Positions 1 through 7,254 of a stretch of DNA of 64,000 nt are shown here, piece after piece. The stretch comes from Spirochaetota bacterium. Its GTDB lineage: Bacteria; Spirochaetota; Brachyspiria; Brachyspirales; JACRPF01. Within the stretch, counting starts at the first letter, position 1, and each line of letters starts with the position of its first letter. The stretch covers positions 62,001-126,000 of the forward strand of contig JACRPF010000007.1 in the NCBI GenBank assembly GCA_016214035.1. Reading direction: 5' to 3'. The position numbers and the translations under genes were made by a program. The notes under the pieces were generated by a model, which did no database searches, was not told where the DNA came from, and was given only the letters and a program-made list of their open reading frames with translations.

Positions 1-1812
1 GAGCTGTCCCTTACCTTCATACTGATAGATGGACATTCCATTCAAACCCTCGCTGATATAGGCCTTGTCTTTATACACACTTACATAGAATATATTTGCT
101 GTTGATCTGATCGTAGTGACCTCTTCAATCTCAGGCCATAGTTTGACCACCTTCAATCCGGACATTCCCGCGGCAACCAGCGCGTATCCGTCAAGAAACG
201 CGACATTCCGGACCTGTCCTCCCGGTCTGTAAACCCGATGGTCTTTTTCAGGCATTGCACGGTACGCCGGGATTTGTATGGGCTTCTCCGATTCTCTTTC
301 ACAGGGCAGCGCGCCTGCCACTTTTGCGATATGAAACCCGCTTTTACCGCAGGCCATGAGGACATAGTCTTTGACCGCAGTAATACCGACGACCATACCG
401 GGATTATAGTGATTGATCACAACAGGCTTCTTGGGGTCTTTGATATTGACAATAAAAGCGCCGTTGAACGTGTCAGCGCAGTACATCAAATCCCCTGATG
501 CTTCCGCGCTCCACATGTCAAAACCGCCCCCGTCAAAAAACGCGGGGAACTGCACCCGAGAAATAAACTCGGGCTGTGAAGGATCCTTCAGCGAATATAT
601 TTCAAGACCGTGCCCCATACCATAACCCTCGTCGCCTTCCGCCTTCGGCGCGGGCACGCCCCTTCGATGATGGCCGGTTGACACGAAGATCAGGCCGCCG
701 AGGACATATACTCCGTCACCGTAGCCCTGAAGCTCCCGCTCTGATACCGTTTTCGGGATCCCGGGATTGCTGATATCGATCGTCGTCAAACGCCCGGCGC
801 CCCAGTCCCCCGCATAGGCATAACCGTTTCGTATATCAACGGATTGTGCTTCATGCGTTTTGATCTTGCTTATAAAAACCGGCTTGGCCGGGTTTGAAAC
901 ATCTATGAACTCAACGCCGTACTGACGCTGTGCAACGGCAAGGATGCTGCCGTTGACCTGCACTCCGGTGGCAAGCTCAATGGTATCATACTGGCAAATG
1001 AACTTCGGATTTTTGGGGTCCTTCACGTCAAAGATAAACAGCCCGTCATTCCTTGCCGTCACATAGGCAATGTTGTTTTCAACAGCAATTTGTCTGCCCT
1101 TGCCGCCAAATATCACCTTGGAAACCACCACAGGCTTCTCCGGGTCAGCGATATCGACTATAAATAAATTGTACTGCGCTGCGACATAGGCGTACGTTCC
1201 TTTCGCGCATACATCCATTGCACCGCTCATGTCCAGTGTTGCCACGGGCTCCAATTTAGCGCCGTAGTTTGCCGGAACGACAGTAATGCTTTCCTGTTTT
1301 TTTTCTTCTTTCATCGTATTTCCCTCAGCAGGATTAACAATTCTTATAGCGTCAGCCATGACAAATCCGTCCGTGTCTTTGTTCAATATAGTAATGCCGC
1401 CCTGCCCTTTTAAAAAAGTAAATGTGCCCAGCTTGCGCCAGCCGTTTTCGTGCTTGTTCTCTTTCATAGTAACGATTACCGTTTTTATCCCGTCCTTGCA
1501 TTCAATGATTACCGGAACATTTGATGCCCTGTTCGCATGCGGAGAATACATGATATACAGGTCACGTATTCCTTCTATTTCAGGCGGGAGCTTAAAGGTG
1601 ACGCTTTTTTGACCTTTATCGGAATTGGCATCGTGCATACAATTTTTGCCGGTTATAAATTTACCGCTATATTCGCTCATGGTCCATTTACCCTGAAAGC
1701 TCACGTGAACGGAATCTTCTGTGTCCAGTATGATCCCGCCGGCGGATAAAAAGAGGGCTGTACATAACGTGATTATTGCGACATGCATTACCAGTACGGG
1801 ATTATTTTTCAT
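1..1812 (-). CDS. Secreted LVIVD-repeat protein with N-terminal golvesin-like domain (partial, C-terminus off window)
   Basis: An uninterrupted reading frame of 604 codons runs on the minus strand from ATG 1812 off the left edge, so the C-terminus is missing. A Shine-Dalgarno-like GGGGA lies about 10 nt upstream. Residues 1-25 form a signal peptide (MKNN followed by a hydrophobic stretch). Residues about 40-160 resemble the golvesin/xanthan-lyase C-terminal-like beta domain, ending in the typical GFVMADAIRIVN pattern. From about residue 190 there are successive beta-propeller-type LVIVD repeats of about 45 residues, such as LFIVDIADPEKPVVVSK, LFIFDVKDPKNPKFI and VEFIDVSNPAKPVFISK. The family is extracytoplasmic and its biochemical role is unknown; ligand or surface binding is an inference. 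The neighbouring AraC gene ends about 108 bp upstream of this start, on the same strand. Confidence 0.85.
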   Translation of the reverse strand, partial: MKNNPVLVMHVAIITLCTALFLSAGGIILDTEDSVHVSFQGKWTMSEYSGKFITGKNCMHDANSDKGQKSVTFKLPPEIEGIRDLYIMYSPHANRASNVPVIIECKDGIKTVIVTMKENKHENGWRKLGTFTFLKGQGGITILNKDTDGFVMADAIRIVNPAEGNTMKEEKKQESITVVPANYGAKLEPVATLDMSGAMDVCAKGTYAYVAAQYNLFIVDIADPEKPVVVSKVIFGGKGRQIAVENNIAYVTARNDGLFIFDVKDPKNPKFICQYDTIELATGVQVNGSILAVAQRQYGVEFIDVSNPAKPVFISKIKTHEAQSVDIRNGYAYAGDWGAGRLTTIDISNPGIPKTVSERELQGYGDGVYVLGGLIFVSTGHHRRGVPAPKAEGDEGYGMGHGLEIYSLKDPSQPEFISRVQFPAFFDGGGFDMWSAEASGDLMYCADTFNGAFIVNIKDPKKPVVINHYNPGMVVGITAVKDYVLMACGKSGFHIAKVAGALPCERESEKPIQIPAYRAMPEKDHRVYRPGGQVRNVAFLDGYALVAAGMSGLKVVKLWPEIEEVTTIRSTANIFYVSVYKDKAYISEGLNGMSIYQYEGKGQL

Positions 1813-1829
1813 ACGATGTTTCCCCACTC

Positions 1830-1845
1830 TATTCTCCGGAGAATA
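1830..1845. promoter_or_regulatory. Perfect 16-bp palindrome upstream of the LVIVD gene (candidate operator)
   Basis: TATTCTCCGGAGAATA reads identically on both strands. It lies 18 bp upstream of the LVIVD start, between it and the AraC gene. Its position suits a dimeric regulator or a hairpin in the 5' leader. The bound factor is unknown. Confidence 0.35.
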
Positions 1846-1919
1846 ACGCAGGCATTACCGCTTAAGCTATTACACATGGTATACTAGTACTGCGAACATG
1901 CTGCCGGGTAAATGGAAAA

Positions 1920-2744
1920 TCATGCCCGTGATGGTACTTTCTTGCTCCGCCGGAAATCCTGCGGGCTCTGCCCCACGTGACGCATAAAAAGCTTCGAAAA
2001 ATATCCCGGGTCACGGAACCCGACGTCGAAGGCGATATCGCCGATACGATTCGTGGTGGTCAGCAATTTCTCCCGGGCCGCCCCGAGCCGGACGCGTATG
2101 AGCATTTCCACAGGAGCGGCGCCGAACGCCGCGTGAAACGCGCGTGAAAAACGGAAGGGGGAAAACCCGGCGACAGCGGCAATGTCCTTCAGGCGCAGCG
2201 GCTCGGGAAAATGCGTTTCGATAAACCGCCGCGCGGCGAGCAGCCGCTGGTCAACCGCGCGTATCGTTTCCGGTTCCGATAGCCGGGCGATTTCGATCAG
2301 CAGATTTTCGATCATATTCTGCAGCAGGACAGGATGCGGCGTGTCGCGTGACGTCAACTCTTCATCGATGCGATGGAGCGCCTCGGCGAAAAACGCTGCC
2401 GAACGGCAGGCGACAGGGGTCTCAACGGGCACCGCGTGCCGCTTCATCCAGTGCGCGATCTTTTTCCCGCGTATGAATATCCAATACTGCCTGAACCCGC
2501 GTTCGTGCCCGTAGTAAAGGGGTGTCCCCGGCGGGAACACCAGCACCGAATGCGCGCTGATCTTTTTGCGCCCGCCGCGCAGCAGAACGGTCACGGGCGT
2601 TTCGAAATAGATGACCAGCCATGCATCGCGTCCTTCCGCAAGACGGAAAAAGTTCTCCCGTTTGAAATGCCCGAGCGAGGACACGGCGCATGCGTTCACT
2701 GCTCCGGCATGCTCATTTGCGAAATAACGATATAACCGCCGCAT
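1920..2744 (-). CDS. AraC-family transcriptional regulator
   Basis: A 274-residue protein. The N-terminal half (about 1-150) is a cupin-like sensor domain (FETPVTVLLRGGRK, then VLVFPPGTPLYYGHE). The C-terminal 100 residues carry the two AraC helix-turn-helix motifs (LRLKDIAAVAGFSPFRFSRAF, then IGDIAFDVGFRDPGYFSKLF, ending GQSPQDFRR). This layout is typical of AraC activators of sugar catabolism. It reads towards the LVIVD gene and could control it; that is inference from adjacency. The ATG at 2744 is supported by a promoter whose -10 box ends only 6 nt upstream, predicting a leaderless mRNA. Confidence 0.9.
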   Translation of the reverse strand: MRRLYRYFANEHAGAVNACAVSSLGHFKRENFFRLAEGRDAWLVIYFETPVTVLLRGGRKKISAHSVLVFPPGTPLYYGHERGFRQYWIFIRGKKIAHWMKRHAVPVETPVACRSAAFFAEALHRIDEELTSRDTPHPVLLQNMIENLLIEIARLSEPETIRAVDQRLLAARRFIETHFPEPLRLKDIAAVAGFSPFRFSRAFHAAFGAAPVEMLIRVRLGAAREKLLTTTNRIGDIAFDVGFRDPGYFSKLFMRHVGQSPQDFRRSKKVPSRA

Positions 2745-2750
2745 ACATGC

Positions 2751-2778
2751 AGTATATCCGTCGCCGCTCTATCGTCAA
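2751..2778 (-). promoter_or_regulatory. Promoter of the AraC gene, predicted leaderless
   Basis: On the minus strand TTGACG (2778-2773) and TATACT (2756-2751) are separated by 16 bp. The ATG at 2744 begins 6 nt after the -10 box, so transcription would start at or next to the start codon. Confidence 0.65.
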
Positions 2779-2914
2779 GCGGTGTTTTTCGTGATTGCCG
2801 GACCGCCCGCCTGCGGAGCCGCATTGCTCACTCTGTACGGAAACCCGTGGGAACAGCACCCGCAGCTGAACCGGCAAAGAAAGCCGTATAACGTGCGGTG
2901 CATCTTACCGAACA

Positions 2915-2972
2915 AAACGCCCCGTAATTCGATATACACCGGTGCACCGGGTTAACAAGTTACGGGGTGTTT
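2915..2972 (+). repeat. Stem-loop, possible terminator or leader structure
   Basis: AAACGCCCCGTAA (2915-2927) pairs with TTACGGGGTGTTT (2960-2972) with a single G-U position. The 32-nt loop contains the palindrome CACCGGTG. The right arm is followed by a moderately T-rich stretch. There is no plus-strand gene directly upstream, so its role is unclear. Confidence 0.4.
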
Positions 2973-2983
2973 CTATTTGTTGG

Positions 2984-3050
2984 CGGTTTTAGAGGACAGC
3001 GGGGCATGGTTCGACAGGCTCACCAACAGCCCCGCTGTCCTCTAAAACCG
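2984..3050. repeat. REP-like long inverted repeat (22-bp arms)
   Basis: The arms at 2984-3005 and 3029-3050 are perfect inverted copies (CGGTTTTAGAGGACAGCGGGGC and its complement, given here only as ends of the stem). The 23-nt loop contains GGTTCGACAGGCTCACCAAC. This loop resembles the TTCGACAGGCTCA motif of short palindromic repeats dispersed in many environmental bacterial genomes. A RAYT transposase, the enzyme class linked to REP elements, lies 4 kb away. Confidence 0.6.
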
Positions 3051-3074
3051 GTATCCCGAACAAATCCAATTGAT

Positions 3075-3215
3075 TCGGGCGGTCGTCCGGGATTTCCGGA
3101 CGGTTGCCCGGAAGCGCCGGGCGATTGCCCGGAGACTCCGGACGACCGGGGAGAAGACCGGGCGATCGTCCGGAAGTCCCGGGCGGTTGCCCGTATGTTC
3201 TGGATGATCGGGGAT
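3075..3215. repeat. Tandem array of about seven 21-bp quasi-palindromic units
   Basis: A 16-bp quasi-palindrome of form CCGGRCGRTYGYCCGG recurs with 5-nt spacers at 3075, 3096, 3117, 3138, 3158, 3179 and 3200. The period is 21 bp, with one 20-bp step at unit 4. The best copies are CCGGGCGATTGCCCGG (3117-3132) and CCGGGCGATCGTCCGG (3158-3173). The outer units are more diverged. Each unit can fold as a hairpin on either strand. Confidence 0.7.
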
Positions 3216-3367
3216 TTTAAATGTCCGGTGGGAATTCCTGGAAAACACGCAAAATTGAATAAAAATACGATGCCGGGGTATTGTATATGCGCTATCCGGA
3301 AGAATATTGGCACAAATGTATGATTGGGGTAATCATCTGCGGTTTGCCGGAACTTTACAATATTAAA

Positions 3368-3395
3368 TTGACAATTATATCCGGAGCATTATAAT
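3368..3395 (+). promoter_or_regulatory. Strong consensus promoter heading the AT-rich island
   Basis: TTGACA (3368-3373) and TATAAT (3390-3395) are both perfect consensus boxes, spaced by 16 bp. The promoter lies 33 bp upstream of a 53-codon ORF and about 220 bp upstream of the mrr-like gene. It is the only clear promoter for the three-gene island. Confidence 0.75.
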
Positions 3396-3427
3396 TATGA
3401 AATCAATCTCAGGGGATATCTGATAAT

Positions 3428-3589
3428 ATGAACGTTGCTATACTGAATGAATCGGGTGTATCGGTAATAACACAGGCTATTCAATCTTCTTATATCAAAC
3501 CGGAATCCGAGCTTGTACGAATGTCGTCTATTCCGCCATTAAGCCCTATTAACGAATTGCGTCTATTTGTAGTTGTGCGAAGTGCATAA
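3428..3589 (+). CDS. Short ORF downstream of the island promoter (hypothetical, 53 aa)
   Basis: ATG 3428 to TAA 3589 encodes MNVAILNESGVSVITQ through LRLFVVVRSA. An AGGGGATAT stretch lies about 12 nt upstream as a weak ribosome site. No family is recognised and there is no membrane segment. It may be a genuine small protein, a leader ORF, or a remnant. The strong promoter just upstream is the main reason for listing it. Confidence 0.3.
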   Translation: MNVAILNESGVSVITQAIQSSYIKPESELVRMSSIPPLSPINELRLFVVVRSA

Positions 3590-3617
3590 CGATATCAAAT
3601 ATTATGCGGAGTAATAA

Positions 3618-4490
3618 ATGACATATAAAGGCCCTAAATTCATGCAGTATTGCTTACCTATAATCAATATATTAAAAGATCTTGGCGGGTCTGGTAATCC
3701 ATCAGAAGTCACTGATTTGGTTATTGAAAGATGCAATATCTCAGATGAAGATCAAGCAGTAACAAATAAAAATGGTGGTTCAAAGGTTAAAAACCAAATT
3801 GCTTGGGCAAGGTTTTATTTGGTTAAGTTTGGGATATTAGAAAGTGACTCCTATGGAATATGGTCAATTGATAAAAAATATTTGACAACAGATTTTACAA
3901 ATGAAGACCTTTTAATTCGATTTAAACAATTTCATAAAGAGTATCATAAATTACGAAAAGGAAATAGTGAACAAGAAGATGCTCATGAAGAAGATTCTGA
4001 AGATGATTCACCAGAAGAAGTATCAGTAAAAAATTATCGTGAAGAATTATTTAACATTATTCAAACAATTAGCCCAAATGGATTTGAAAGACTTTGTCAA
4101 AAATTATTAAGAGCAGCTGGTTTTGAAAATGTAAATGTAACAGGTCGATCAAATGATGGCGGTATTGATGGTCATGGAATTGTTAAGGTTAATGCATTTG
4201 TTAATTTTAAAGTTGTTTTTCAATGCAAACGATATAAAGGCAGTGTAAGCCCTTCAATTGTTAGGGATTTCCGTGGCTCAATGGATGGTAGAGCTGATAA
4301 AGGAATTATAATAACAACGGGTACATTTACAAGTGAAGCAAAAAAAGAAGCACAAAGGGAAGGTGCAATTCCAATAGAGTTAGTCGATGGTGAAAGTATG
4401 ATAAATCTATTTGAAAAACTGTTATTTGGATTAAAAGAAATAAAAACATATGCAGTTGATTATTCGTTCTTTGAAGAGTTTAAATTATGA
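3618..4490 (+). CDS. mrr: Mrr-family restriction endonuclease (type IV-like)
   Basis: A 290-residue protein, close to the length of E. coli Mrr. Residues about 5-95 match the Mrr N-terminal winged-helix domain. An acidic linker follows (about 118-133, rich in E and D). Residues about 140-275 are the Mrr catalytic domain, with GFERLCQKLL, GGIDG (181-185) and FQCKRYK (201-207); these supply the D-QxK motif of the PD-(D/E)XK nuclease fold. Mrr enzymes cut DNA with foreign methylation, so a defence role is expected. GC content is far lower than in backbone genes, suggesting transfer. The stop is followed within 20 bp by an attC-like structure. Confidence 0.88.
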   Translation: MTYKGPKFMQYCLPIINILKDLGGSGNPSEVTDLVIERCNISDEDQAVTNKNGGSKVKNQIAWARFYLVKFGILESDSYGIWSIDKKYLTTDFTNEDLLIRFKQFHKEYHKLRKGNSEQEDAHEEDSEDDSPEEVSVKNYREELFNIIQTISPNGFERLCQKLLRAAGFENVNVTGRSNDGGIDGHGIVKVNAFVNFKVVFQCKRYKGSVSPSIVRDFRGSMDGRADKGIIITTGTFTSEAKKEAQREGAIPIELVDGESMINLFEKLLFGLKEIKTYAVDYSFFEEFKL

Positions 4491-4500
4491 TATCGCTGGC

Positions 4501-4604
4501 CACTTCGAACAACATCGGGTTCGCGACATGCCCCACTGCCGCTGCTCGCGAAGCTCGCCGATTCTTGGCATTTCTGCACATCGCAAACACCGAGAACGTT
4601 AGGC
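4501..4604 (+). other. attC-like recombination site 1 (integron cassette boundary)
   Basis: AACATCGGGTTCGCGA (4511-4526) pairs imperfectly, with single-base bulges, with TCGCAAACACCGAGAACGTT (4581-4600). The site ends in the core GTTAGGC (4598-4604), which matches the GTTRRRY consensus. Extrahelical bases in a long imperfect palindrome are characteristic of attC sites. The left inverse core (CGAACAAC) is degenerate. The next gene starts 38 nt after the core. Confidence 0.5.
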
Positions 4605-4641
4605 ACAAATTGACAATACAAACCATGGATATGAAAAATAT

Positions 4642-6060
4642 ATGAAGAAGTTACTTTCTGTTGGCTATGAAATACCTGGGCATTCAGACTGTTATATCAA
4701 CTTTCGTTCGGACTCATCGTTATTAGATGCTGATGTTGTTATTTTCTTACCTGATATTTCAAATTATAAAAATGATTCATGGAATGCTTATTATCAAAAT
4801 AAAAGATTCTTAAATGAACATTCATCATTTGAACTTGTTGAAGATATAAATCATTGGAAACGAGAATTGAAAAGTTTACTTGATGTTGGCAAAACAGTTT
4901 TTATAGTATTTTCTGGATATGAAGAAGTATTTATTCATACTGGCCGGAAAGAATATTCTGGTACTGGAAGAAATCAAAAAGTAACAAATCTTGTTAGTGA
5001 AATCAATAATTACTCAATCTTTCCGATCAATGTCCCTACCATAATACCCAAATCTGGTAATGAAATCAAATGTTGTGGGAATCCATATTTCACTACATTT
5101 TGGTCGGAATTTAAAGATTATTTATCTTATGAGTCTTATTTTGATGGTGATATACCAGTTCCACTTTTTATCACAAAAAATGGAAACAAACCAGTCGGTG
5201 GTCTATTTAAAATAAATAAAGGAAATATAATAATTCTCCCGTCAATACAATATGATAAAAAAGAATTTACTTCTAAGAATGGGAAGAAAATTATTTGGAA
5301 TACTAAAGGATTAGCTTGGGGTAATCGTTTAGTTAATTCATTATTAGAAATTGATAAATCTTTGGTAGCCAATAATGAATTTACTCCTCCTCCTGATTGG
5401 GTGAATTCTGATGATTTTCAAACTGGACCAGAAAGAACAATTCAGAGAAAAATTATCGAAATTGAAAAAAGCATCGACATTCTAATAAACGATAGATCAC
5501 AACAATATATAAGTTTATCAAACGAACAAATATTTAAAGGGCTATTGTATGAGAAAGGCAAGGCTTTAGAATTCTCAGTTATAGCTTCCCTTAGAGTTTT
5601 AGGCTATACAGCAGAGAATTACGATGACGGTATCGACGAATTTGATCAGATAATAACCTCTCCTGAAGGTGACAGATTTTTAGGCGAATCTGAAGGAAAA
5701 GATAATTCAGCAATTAATATTGATAAATTTAGACAATTAGAAAACAATATCCAACAAGATTTTACCAAAGAAAATGTAACATTACATGCTATTGGAATTT
5801 TATTTGGCAATGGGTATAGGTTATTATCACCAGAAAAAAGAGAAACTCAATTTACCGATAAATGTAGAACCAACGCTAAACGATTAAATGTTATATTGAT
5901 ACAAACAATGGATCTGTTTTCTGTAATAAAATATCTAAAATATAATAACGATGATATTTTTAAAAAGAAATGCAGAGAGGCAATTATAAATTCAAAAGGA
6001 GAAATTGTCATATTTCCGAAACCCGAAGTTAGTTTGCATTCTGCACCTAACACGGCGTAA
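4642..6060 (+). CDS. Hypothetical protein with putative PD-(D/E)XK-like C-terminal motif
   Basis: A 472-residue AT-rich protein of no recognised family. The first 270 residues look globular and mixed alpha/beta (DADVVIFLPDISNY, GKTVFIVFSGYEE). Residues about 305-360 read GKALEFSVIASLRVLGY, then GIDEFDQ, then FLGESEGKD. The spacing E-D-ExEGK suggests a restriction-like nuclease core; this is inference from motif only. The protein ends ...SAPNTA with its stop codon inside an attC-like site, as integron cassette products often do. It lies between two such sites, in the same orientation as the mrr-like gene, and has no promoter of its own. Confidence 0.6.
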   Translation: MKKLLSVGYEIPGHSDCYINFRSDSSLLDADVVIFLPDISNYKNDSWNAYYQNKRFLNEHSSFELVEDINHWKRELKSLLDVGKTVFIVFSGYEEVFIHTGRKEYSGTGRNQKVTNLVSEINNYSIFPINVPTIIPKSGNEIKCCGNPYFTTFWSEFKDYLSYESYFDGDIPVPLFITKNGNKPVGGLFKINKGNIIILPSIQYDKKEFTSKNGKKIIWNTKGLAWGNRLVNSLLEIDKSLVANNEFTPPPDWVNSDDFQTGPERTIQRKIIEIEKSIDILINDRSQQYISLSNEQIFKGLLYEKGKALEFSVIASLRVLGYTAENYDDGIDEFDQIITSPEGDRFLGESEGKDNSAINIDKFRQLENNIQQDFTKENVTLHAIGILFGNGYRLLSPEKRETQFTDKCRTNAKRLNVILIQTMDLFSVIKYLKYNNDDIFKKKCREAIINSKGEIVIFPKPEVSLHSAPNTA

Positions 6061-6107
6061 TGTGCGCGGCGCCACCTATCGGTCGCATGCGCCGGAAACG
6101 CTAGACA
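6044..6107 (+). other. attC-like recombination site 2 (integron cassette boundary)
   Basis: The site starts with ACCTAAC (6045-6051), a perfect RYYYAAC inverse core, and ends with GCTAGAC (6100-6106), one mismatch from GTTRRRY. The arms around ACGGCG and CGCCGG pair imperfectly, and the centre contains GGCGCC. Length is about 63 bp, within the usual attC range. The upstream gene's stop codon (6058-6060) lies inside it and the next gene starts 25 nt beyond the core. Confidence 0.55.
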
Positions 6108-6131
6108 ACATGCAAAAAGGCCTACGAAATA

Positions 6132-7142
6132 ATGAGTATTGAAATGGCACATCGATTCTTTGAAAAATATGAGGAGCTATTACAGAAAGCCGATTTTATT
6201 AAACTTTGCAAGAGACTTTCTTTTCAGTTAAACGGAGTTCTTGGGCGAGATTTAAATGAGGTGGAATCCGTTAAACAATGGGTTGATATTTTTAATAGGA
6301 CTCCACATTTGAACATCCCTGGGTATGAAATCAGTTTTAATTCTGTTTTTATACATGGTTTTAATCACTCAGATAAAGGCTCTTATCCTTCTGGTGTCGA
6401 GTTTGACTACTTAAATAACTTAACAGAAAAAAGAGAGCTTGCTGATATTATTTTTACAACCTCCTTCTATGAAAATAATAACAAGATACTTGAGAAAATA
6501 TCTTTTAATCAAGCAAAATGGGGAGCAATCAAAAGGACAACTTCGAGTTGGGAGATAGATAAAGAACAATTATTCTTACTTACAAACTTTCCTAGATTTT
6601 CAGGAGCAAATGGTTCATTGATTCCTAATACTGATTTCAATATTGAAGATTTTTCTAGATGTCTTGGCTCCTATGGATTAATGACAACAGAGAACTTTAT
6701 ATATTTATCAGCAAGGAATTTACAACAACTGATAGGCGGAAAAAAGACAATAAACCTCAATGACTTTAAGAGCATCCCTTCAATAAACGCACATCCAGAC
6801 TACCATAGATATTATCACTATATACCCTCAATATTTTCAAAAACGTTTTGCAATAACACATATGAATTTATTACTGATTATTTAAGTGGTAGAATTGGAG
6901 AAGTAATTATTGGAGTGTTTTTACAAAATGACAGTGCAAGATTTCTTTTTCATAATATTTTGTCCGCCATTAAGAATTTAACTAACAGTCAAGATTTTAC
7001 GCGTGATTTTACTGAGTTTCTAAACAAATATGGAGACTTTAACGAAAATGACAATTTGACTAATGTCGAATATAAATTTTCCGAGAATTTGGGAATTGTT
7101 CAACTGAAGATTAAGATTGATAAAGAAAAAGGCATCGAATAA
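6132..7142 (+). CDS. Hypothetical protein, nuclease-like ELAD...QAK motif
   Basis: A 336-residue AT-rich protein of no recognised family. Residues about 100-130 contain ELADIIFTTSF followed by KISFNQAKW. An acidic D strand followed by QxK is the signature of many PD-(D/E)XK-type proteins, so a DNA-related or defence role is plausible but unproven. No signal peptide or membrane segment is seen. It is the last of three AT-rich same-strand genes and starts 25 nt after an attC-like core, consistent with a gene cassette. Confidence 0.6.
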   Translation: MSIEMAHRFFEKYEELLQKADFIKLCKRLSFQLNGVLGRDLNEVESVKQWVDIFNRTPHLNIPGYEISFNSVFIHGFNHSDKGSYPSGVEFDYLNNLTEKRELADIIFTTSFYENNNKILEKISFNQAKWGAIKRTTSSWEIDKEQLFLLTNFPRFSGANGSLIPNTDFNIEDFSRCLGSYGLMTTENFIYLSARNLQQLIGGKKTINLNDFKSIPSINAHPDYHRYYHYIPSIFSKTFCNNTYEFITDYLSGRIGEVIIGVFLQNDSARFLFHNILSAIKNLTNSQDFTRDFTEFLNKYGDFNENDNLTNVEYKFSENLGIVQLKIKIDKEKGIE

Positions 7143-7149
7143 TGCACGA

Positions 7150-7181
7150 TTGCCGAACTCAGGCTCAGACGCTATCGGCAG
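7150..7181. repeat. Small hairpin after the third cassette gene
   Basis: TGCCGA (7151-7156) pairs with TCGGCA (7175-7180). The structure lies between two copies of the 10-mer AATAATGCAC (7138-7147 and 7193-7202). It is too short and too poor in core motifs to call a third attC, but it marks the right end of the AT-rich island. Confidence 0.3.
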
Positions 7182-7210
7182 ATGGTACTACAAATAATGC
7201 ACTCCCCACA

Positions 7211-7254
7211 CTACACCAGCGCTTTCAATTCCATTATAACTTAATCTGATCTTC
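7211..7254. repeat. Degenerate duplicate of the degT 3' end (left copy)
   Basis: This 44-bp segment matches the 45-bp 3' end of the DegT gene (7910-7954). The first 22 bp are identical and the rest is diverged with a one-base indel. It brackets the RAYT gene on the left, and the RAYT reading frame ends inside it (EDQIKL, versus EDQDTV in DegT). Confidence 0.65.

Larger units (their letters stand above)
2779..3360. other. Non-coding region made of nested palindromes
   Basis: No credible gene is seen here. From left to right it holds a stem-loop with 13-bp arms (2915-2972), a perfect 22-bp inverted repeat (2984-3050) and a period-21 array of hairpins (3075-3215). The open frames crossing the array on both strands show 7-residue periodicity, which is a by-product of the 21-bp repeat and not evidence of a protein. 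Confidence 0.6.

Noticed and set aside
2967-3323. Open frames on both strands with 7-residue periodic, Pro/Arg-rich translations
   Set aside because: They are produced by the 21-bp hairpin array; periodic frames appear in several reading frames at once and no ribosome site or family match exists.
7143-7210. Third attC site after the 336-aa gene
   Set aside because: Only a 6-bp stem (TGCCGA/TCGGCA) is present and neither RYYYAAC nor GTTRRRY cores are in suitable positions.
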